Positions 59,832 through 64,000 of a stretch of DNA of 64,000 nucleotides are shown here, piece by piece. The DNA comes from Corythoichthys intestinalis (Eukaryota > Chordata > Actinopteri > Syngnathiformes > Syngnathidae): assembly GCF_030265065.1 (NCBI RefSeq), contig NC_080396.1:47109501-47173500 (forward strand), in the 5' to 3' direction. Both the position numbers and the translations under genes were made by a program. The notes beneath the pieces are model-generated. The model did not search any database. It had not been told where the DNA came from and worked only from the letters and a program-made list of their open reading frames with translations. Within the stretch, counting starts at the first letter, position 1. The number at the start of each line of letters is the position of its first letter.

Positions 59832-60190
59832 AGGGATGTACTGAAAATTCGGTGGCTGAAAATTTTCAGCCAAAATGTGACTAAATTGTGGTTTTAGTCC
59901 GAAACGCATTTTCCTTTGAAGTAACAGTACTGAAACCAGAAGCTGCTTTGGCCCAGGCAAAAAGCTAGGTTGTGTGCACTTTAAGAGGACTGGAGCAGTG
60001 AATGAGGATGTGTTGGCTTAGCGAAGCCATTTTGAGCAGCTATAAACGGGGCTACTGGGTTGCTTTTCAAACTTTGGAAATTTTTATTTTTGCTCTCACT
60101 TCTACCTGCGAGCATGACGTCTTTTGTCACGGTGACTTTACTGCAAGCACAGCTGAAGGGGGCATTCAATGGCCACTCCAAGAATAGACA
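59832..60190. mobile_element. Possible hAT terminal fragment next to bcor exon
   Basis: Begins TAGGGATGTACTGAAAATTC with a short internal palindrome (GGCTGAAAATTTTCAGCC). The terminus style is hAT-like; the other end was not found. It lies 80 bases upstream of the large bcor exon. Confidence 0.4.
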
Positions 60191-61432
60191 TAAAAAATGA
60201 AAGCGATGAAAACCAAAATATATAAATACAAATAATGAAAATATAGAAAAAGAGGGTGTCTGTGAACCAATAGCACAATATTGTTAGCGTTGTAAATATG
60301 CTTTTTAATCCTCAATCAATCACTCAATCAATATAGACACATCTATATAGCACCTTTCAACAGCCAAATGCTGTATGTTGCTAAATATAATTTGTTTAAT
60401 ACTTGGCAACATAACTTAATTGTTATTTTAAGCAGTTGTGGTTAATCACTTGAAGTAAGATTCTTGTGTATATACCATGTTTAATGTTTTTGTGTGTGTA
60501 CCCCCTCCCCCGGGCACTAGGTCTATAGCTAACCTTATTCATAACACTAAGCTCAACCACACCCCCGTCAACAAGGTGGCCAGTGGAAGCTAGCGGAAAG
60601 CAAGTGAGATGGCCAATTATTTGCAAGCACAAGAATTTAGTAGAAATTGCATTGTAAAGTACAAATTTGGGAGCTTTTTAGGAATACGTGTGTAACAACC
60701 TATGTGCCTTATCACTGCCGCTTTGGTGTGACCGTTTTTAGGAGCATGATCCTTAGCGCTTTGTCTTGACATTTGGCCAGACAGGGCCCCATATCCAAGC
60801 GAAACTAACTAACGAAGGTATACACGGCCTCTTGCTCCATTACCCGCGCAGCTCTGGTGCAGATAAGACGCACAAAATAATGAATGAATGAGAGAATTTT
60901 CAATCTTCCCAGGCCCTTTCCAGTCAAAATGGATTAGAGATCTAGCACCGCTAACAGCACTGAAAAATGAATCTTCATAACAAGTCTTGCTGGTTTAAAT
61001 GAATTGAGAGCCTATCAACATCAGTGGCATGCACTTAGTTAAATACTATGAAAAAAAAAAACAATCAAATTTAGAGTGCTGGGTCTGTTACCAGTTTGTA
61101 TTTCTGTTTTTATTCATTTTAATTTTATCATTGTAGTTTTTGAAGTCATCATTTTCATGATGAATCATGAAACCATATGGCGGAAAACACTCAGGTGACT
61201 TGCAGTTCCGCTCTGAGACCCCCAATTTGGCCAAATTTCAAAATTGTCCTAAATGCATGTGTGATACATCATTGGAAAGCTTAAAATCTCAATTTTGTGG
61301 GGGAAGAACATTTTTGAACAGGAGGGCATTTAAAAAAAAAAATTAAACAGCAAAACCCTTACTGGAGGTGAGAGCACACGAGAGCAGAAATAAAGACGCC
61401 ATGATTTTAACGAGATATTATCGTGTACTTAC
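60191..61432. other. bcor intron, nothing firm
   Basis: A CAATCAATCACTCAATCAAT run with a TATATAGCACCTTTCAACAG block at 60315-60375 resembles the 3' tail of fish SINE/LINE families. No exon was recognised. Confidence 0.35.
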
Positions 61433-62054
61433 CTTGTTTTGATCCAAAAACTCCATGTAGCATGTATCATCGAGTGACAAGACACAGATGTGAATGGTCA
61501 CAGCCGGATTGTTGGGGGATTTTATGGGTGAAACATGGTAATATAATAAGGGTCGCGATGCAGAATCGCGTACATCAAGGAGTGGTGAAAATTTTCTTTT
61601 TCATATATTGACCCTGTTAAACGTTTTTTTTCCCCAATTTGTCTTTGTTTGGATCGATTATTTATCAACTAAAATATTGGGAAAAATGCGACAGTAACAA
61701 AAAAAAAAAAAAAAATACAATTAAGCGATAGTTATGAAGTTAATATCCGTGACTTATTTACAGACACCATTTTTTCTCATTGTGACGTAATTTGTTCAAA
61801 AGTTTAAAATATGTGCATGAATAATTTTTTAAAGTCGTTTTTTTATTTTTTTTTAATGAAATATTAGACATCAATTAATGATTCTAAGCTACATGACAGT
61901 CATTTTGAATAAGAAATATAATTACTTCTTTTTATGGCTGGGTTGAAATAAAAGCGATGTCTGTAAACGTGGGTTTCCAGGGTAAAAAGGTCAAATTAAA
62001 AATGGTTCGGGAGCTTAATGCGCCATGAATCTGCTATTGCAGCATATAGACATA

Positions 62055-63020
62055 CAGTGTATCACAAAAGTGAGTATACTCCTCACATTTCTGCAGATAT
62101 TTAAGTATATCTTTTCATGGGACAACACTGACAAAATGACACTTTGACACAATGAAAAGTAGTGTGTGTGCAGCTTATATAATAGTAGAGTTAATTTATT
62201 TTCCCCTAAAAATAACTCAAAATATAGCCATTAATATCTAAACCCCTGGCAACAAAAGTGAGTACACCGCATGGGAACTACATACATCTCTAAATGTCCA
62301 AATTGAGTACTGCTTGTCATTTTCCCTCCAAAATGTCATGTGACTCGTTACAGGAGTGCTGTCAGCATTCCTGCAGCGATTGAAGAGGTGGGGGGTCAGC
62401 CTGTTAGTGCTCAGACCATATGCCGTACTCTACATCAAATTAGTGTGCATGGCTGTCACCCCAGGAGGAAGCCTCTTCTGAAGACTGTACACAAGAAAGC
62501 CCGCAAACAGTTTGCTGAAGACATGTCAACAAAGCACATGGATTACTGGAAACATGTCCTATGATCTGATGAGACGAAGATTAATTTGTTTGGTTCCGAT
62601 GGTCTCAAGCATGTGTGGCGGCGACCAGGTGAGGAGTACAAAGATAAGTGTGTCATGCCTACTGTCAAGCATGGTGGTGGGAATGACCCCCCCACCTCTT
62701 CAATCCCTGCAGCAATGCTGACAGCACTCCTGTAACAAGTCACATGACATTTTGGAGGGAAAAAGCAGTACTCTATTTGGACATTTTGGGATGTATGTAG
62801 TTCCCATGCGGTGTACTCACTTTTGTTGCCAGGGGTTTAGATATTAATGGCTATATTTTGAGTTATTTTGAGGGGAAAATAAATGAACTCAATTATATAA
62901 GCTGCACACAGACTACTTTTCATTGTGTCAAAGTGACATTTTGTCAGTGCTGTCCCATGAAAAGATATACTTAAATATCTGCAGAAATGCGAGGGGTGTA
63001 CTCACTTTTGTGATACAGTG
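62055..63020. mobile_element. Fold-back Tc1 derivative, family D
   Basis: Outer ends CAGTGTATCACAAAAGTGAG are inverted, and the inverted similarity continues inward for about 350 bases on each side (62055-62400 against 62685-63020), down to GAGTGCTGTCAGCATTCCTG. The 285-base centre encodes a Tc1 transposase piece (TICRTLHQISVHGCHPRRKP, KKARKQFAEDM, and the first catalytic region, disrupted). So an internal part of the transposase gene has become part of the inverted arm. Confidence 0.8.
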
Positions 63021-63090
63021 TATTGTTCATCAAACACAAGTTCTTTTGGCTTAAAATACAGGAGTTTAGCGGTATAATAATTAATACAGG

Positions 63091-63092
<2 letters not shown>

Positions 63093-63134
<42 letters not shown>
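63093..63134. repeat. (TA)n microsatellite
   Basis: A pure TA run in the right part of the inverted-repeat structure. Confidence 0.95.
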
Positions 63135-63137
<3 letters not shown>

Positions 63138-63879
63138 GCGGGAAACACAGACATGACTGAAGAAGCAGTTTCTGCTCTTGCACTCCTCTTTAAAAGAAAC
63201 TGCTGTATTTTAAGCCAAAACAACTGTTGTGTTTGATAGAATAATACTGTATGTCTATATGCTGCCATAGCAGATTCATTGCGCATTAAGCCCCCGAACT
63301 ATTTTTAATTTGCCCGTTTTACCCTGGAAACCCCGTTTACAGACGTCGCGCAACCGTTTTCGTTTCAACCCAGCCATGAAAACAAGGTAAGTAAATATAT
63401 TTATTATTCAAAATGTCTGTCATTTTTAGCTTAGAATCATTAATTGATGTCTAATATTTAGTAAAAAAAAAAAAACGACTTAAAAAAAATCATTCACTCG
63501 CATATTTTAAAATTTTAAACAAATTACGTCACAATGAAAAATTTGGCGTCTGTAAAAAAGTCACGGATATCTACCTCATAACTATCGCTTAATTGTATTT
63601 TTTATTTATTTTTTTTAATTGTCGCATTTTCCCCGATATGTTAGATGATAATCGATCCAAACAAAAAAAATGGAAAAATAACGTTTTAAAGGCTAACTAT
63701 ATGAAAAAGAAAATCTCAACCATTCCTTGTTGTCTGCGATTTCTGCATCGCGACCCTTGTTATATTACCATGTTTCACCCATAAAATCCATCCAAAAATC
63801 CGGCTCTGGCCATTCACAGCTGTGTCTTGACACTCGGTGATACATGCTACATGGAGTTTTTGGATCAAAACATAGTATG

Positions 63880-63886
<7 letters not shown>

Positions 63887-63922
<36 letters not shown>
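63887..63922. repeat. (TA)n microsatellite
   Basis: A TA run directly left of a Tc1 family B end. Confidence 0.95.
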
Positions 63923-63925
<3 letters not shown>

Positions 63926-64000
63926 TGCCTTGCAAAAGTATTCGGCCCCCTTGAACCTTGCAACCTTTCGCCACATTTCAGGCTTCAAACATAAAGATAT
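63923..64000. mobile_element. Tc1-like transposon, family B, copy 3 (cut by window end)
   Basis: The first 78 bases of the family B inverted end, CAGTGCCTTGCAAAAGTATT onward, preceded by TA of the microsatellite. The rest lies outside the window, so its coding state is unknown. Confidence 0.9.

Larger units (their letters stand above)
61433..63880. repeat. Large nested inverted-repeat structure
   Basis: The left arm 61433-62054 and right arm about 63240-63880 are inverted copies of one unknown repeat over roughly 620 bases. Both outer ends read TTTTGATCCAAAAACTCCAT, and inner parts such as GCAGCATATAGACATACAGT also match. Between them lie a fold-back Tc1 derivative (62055-63020), and in the right part a further inverted pair (GTTTTGGCTTAAAATACAG type, 63025-63062 against 63195-63240) around a (TA)n run. 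There is no coding frame of its own. Confidence 0.8.

Noticed and set aside
59981-60181. First coding exon of bcor
   Set aside because: The minus-strand peptide shows nothing like the BCOR N-terminus. The missing exons are more likely beyond 64000.

Overview
The window is nuclear DNA of a teleost fish. It has four host protein-coding loci with vertebrate exon structure, set in AT-rich sequence full of fish-type transposons: Tc1 elements, non-autonomous hAT elements, an L2/CR1-like LINE and a Penelope-like fragment. The sequence alone does not fix the species. I recognised no bacterial features, no CRISPR array, no tRNA or rRNA gene and no LTR or retroviral element.

Layout. A single-exon claudin gene (3273-3905, +) faces a single-exon frizzled-7 gene (6245-7888, -). 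Upstream of fzd7 on the same strand is cdk15, a PFTAIRE-type cyclin-dependent kinase. I could rebuild it as 13 exons between 22963 and 12612, with every intron phase consistent. CDK15 followed by FZD7 in the same orientation is also the order in human 2q33, which supports both identifications. From 23 to 35 kb the DNA is intergenic and repeat-rich: three Tc1 families, a LINE fragment, a tandem duplication and a small two-gene THAP/YqaJ-type transposon. From 59751 down to 35458 (-) lies most of a BCOR-family corepressor gene. Eleven exons in consistent phase encode the long disordered N-terminal region with a CtBP motif, the ankyrin repeats and the PUFD domain. Its first coding exons must lie to the right of the window. 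Its introns hold an intact Tc1 transposase, several hAT elements, a Penelope-like fragment, a nested stack of transposons and a 2.4 kb LINE.

Main points of interest. (1) The last bcor exon has an in-frame TAG in the middle of the PUFD domain, yet the frame stays open for another 248 codons, covering the rest of PUFD and a long tail. (2) 61433-63880 is a nested inverted-repeat structure: two roughly 620-base arms around a fold-back Tc1 derivative that itself has about 350-base arms. (3) 31517-32522 is bounded by inverted repeats and holds two convergent first exons, one a THAP finger and one a YqaJ/SWIM-type N-terminus, each ending at a splice donor. (4) One Tc1 copy (40348-41975) keeps a full-length 338-residue DD34E transposase.

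Working together: the claudin acts at tight junctions, fzd7 is a Wnt receptor, cdk15 is a membrane-linked CDK whose close paralogue CDK14 acts in Wnt signalling, and bcor is a nuclear Polycomb (PRC1.1) corepressor. They share a neighbourhood, not an operon.
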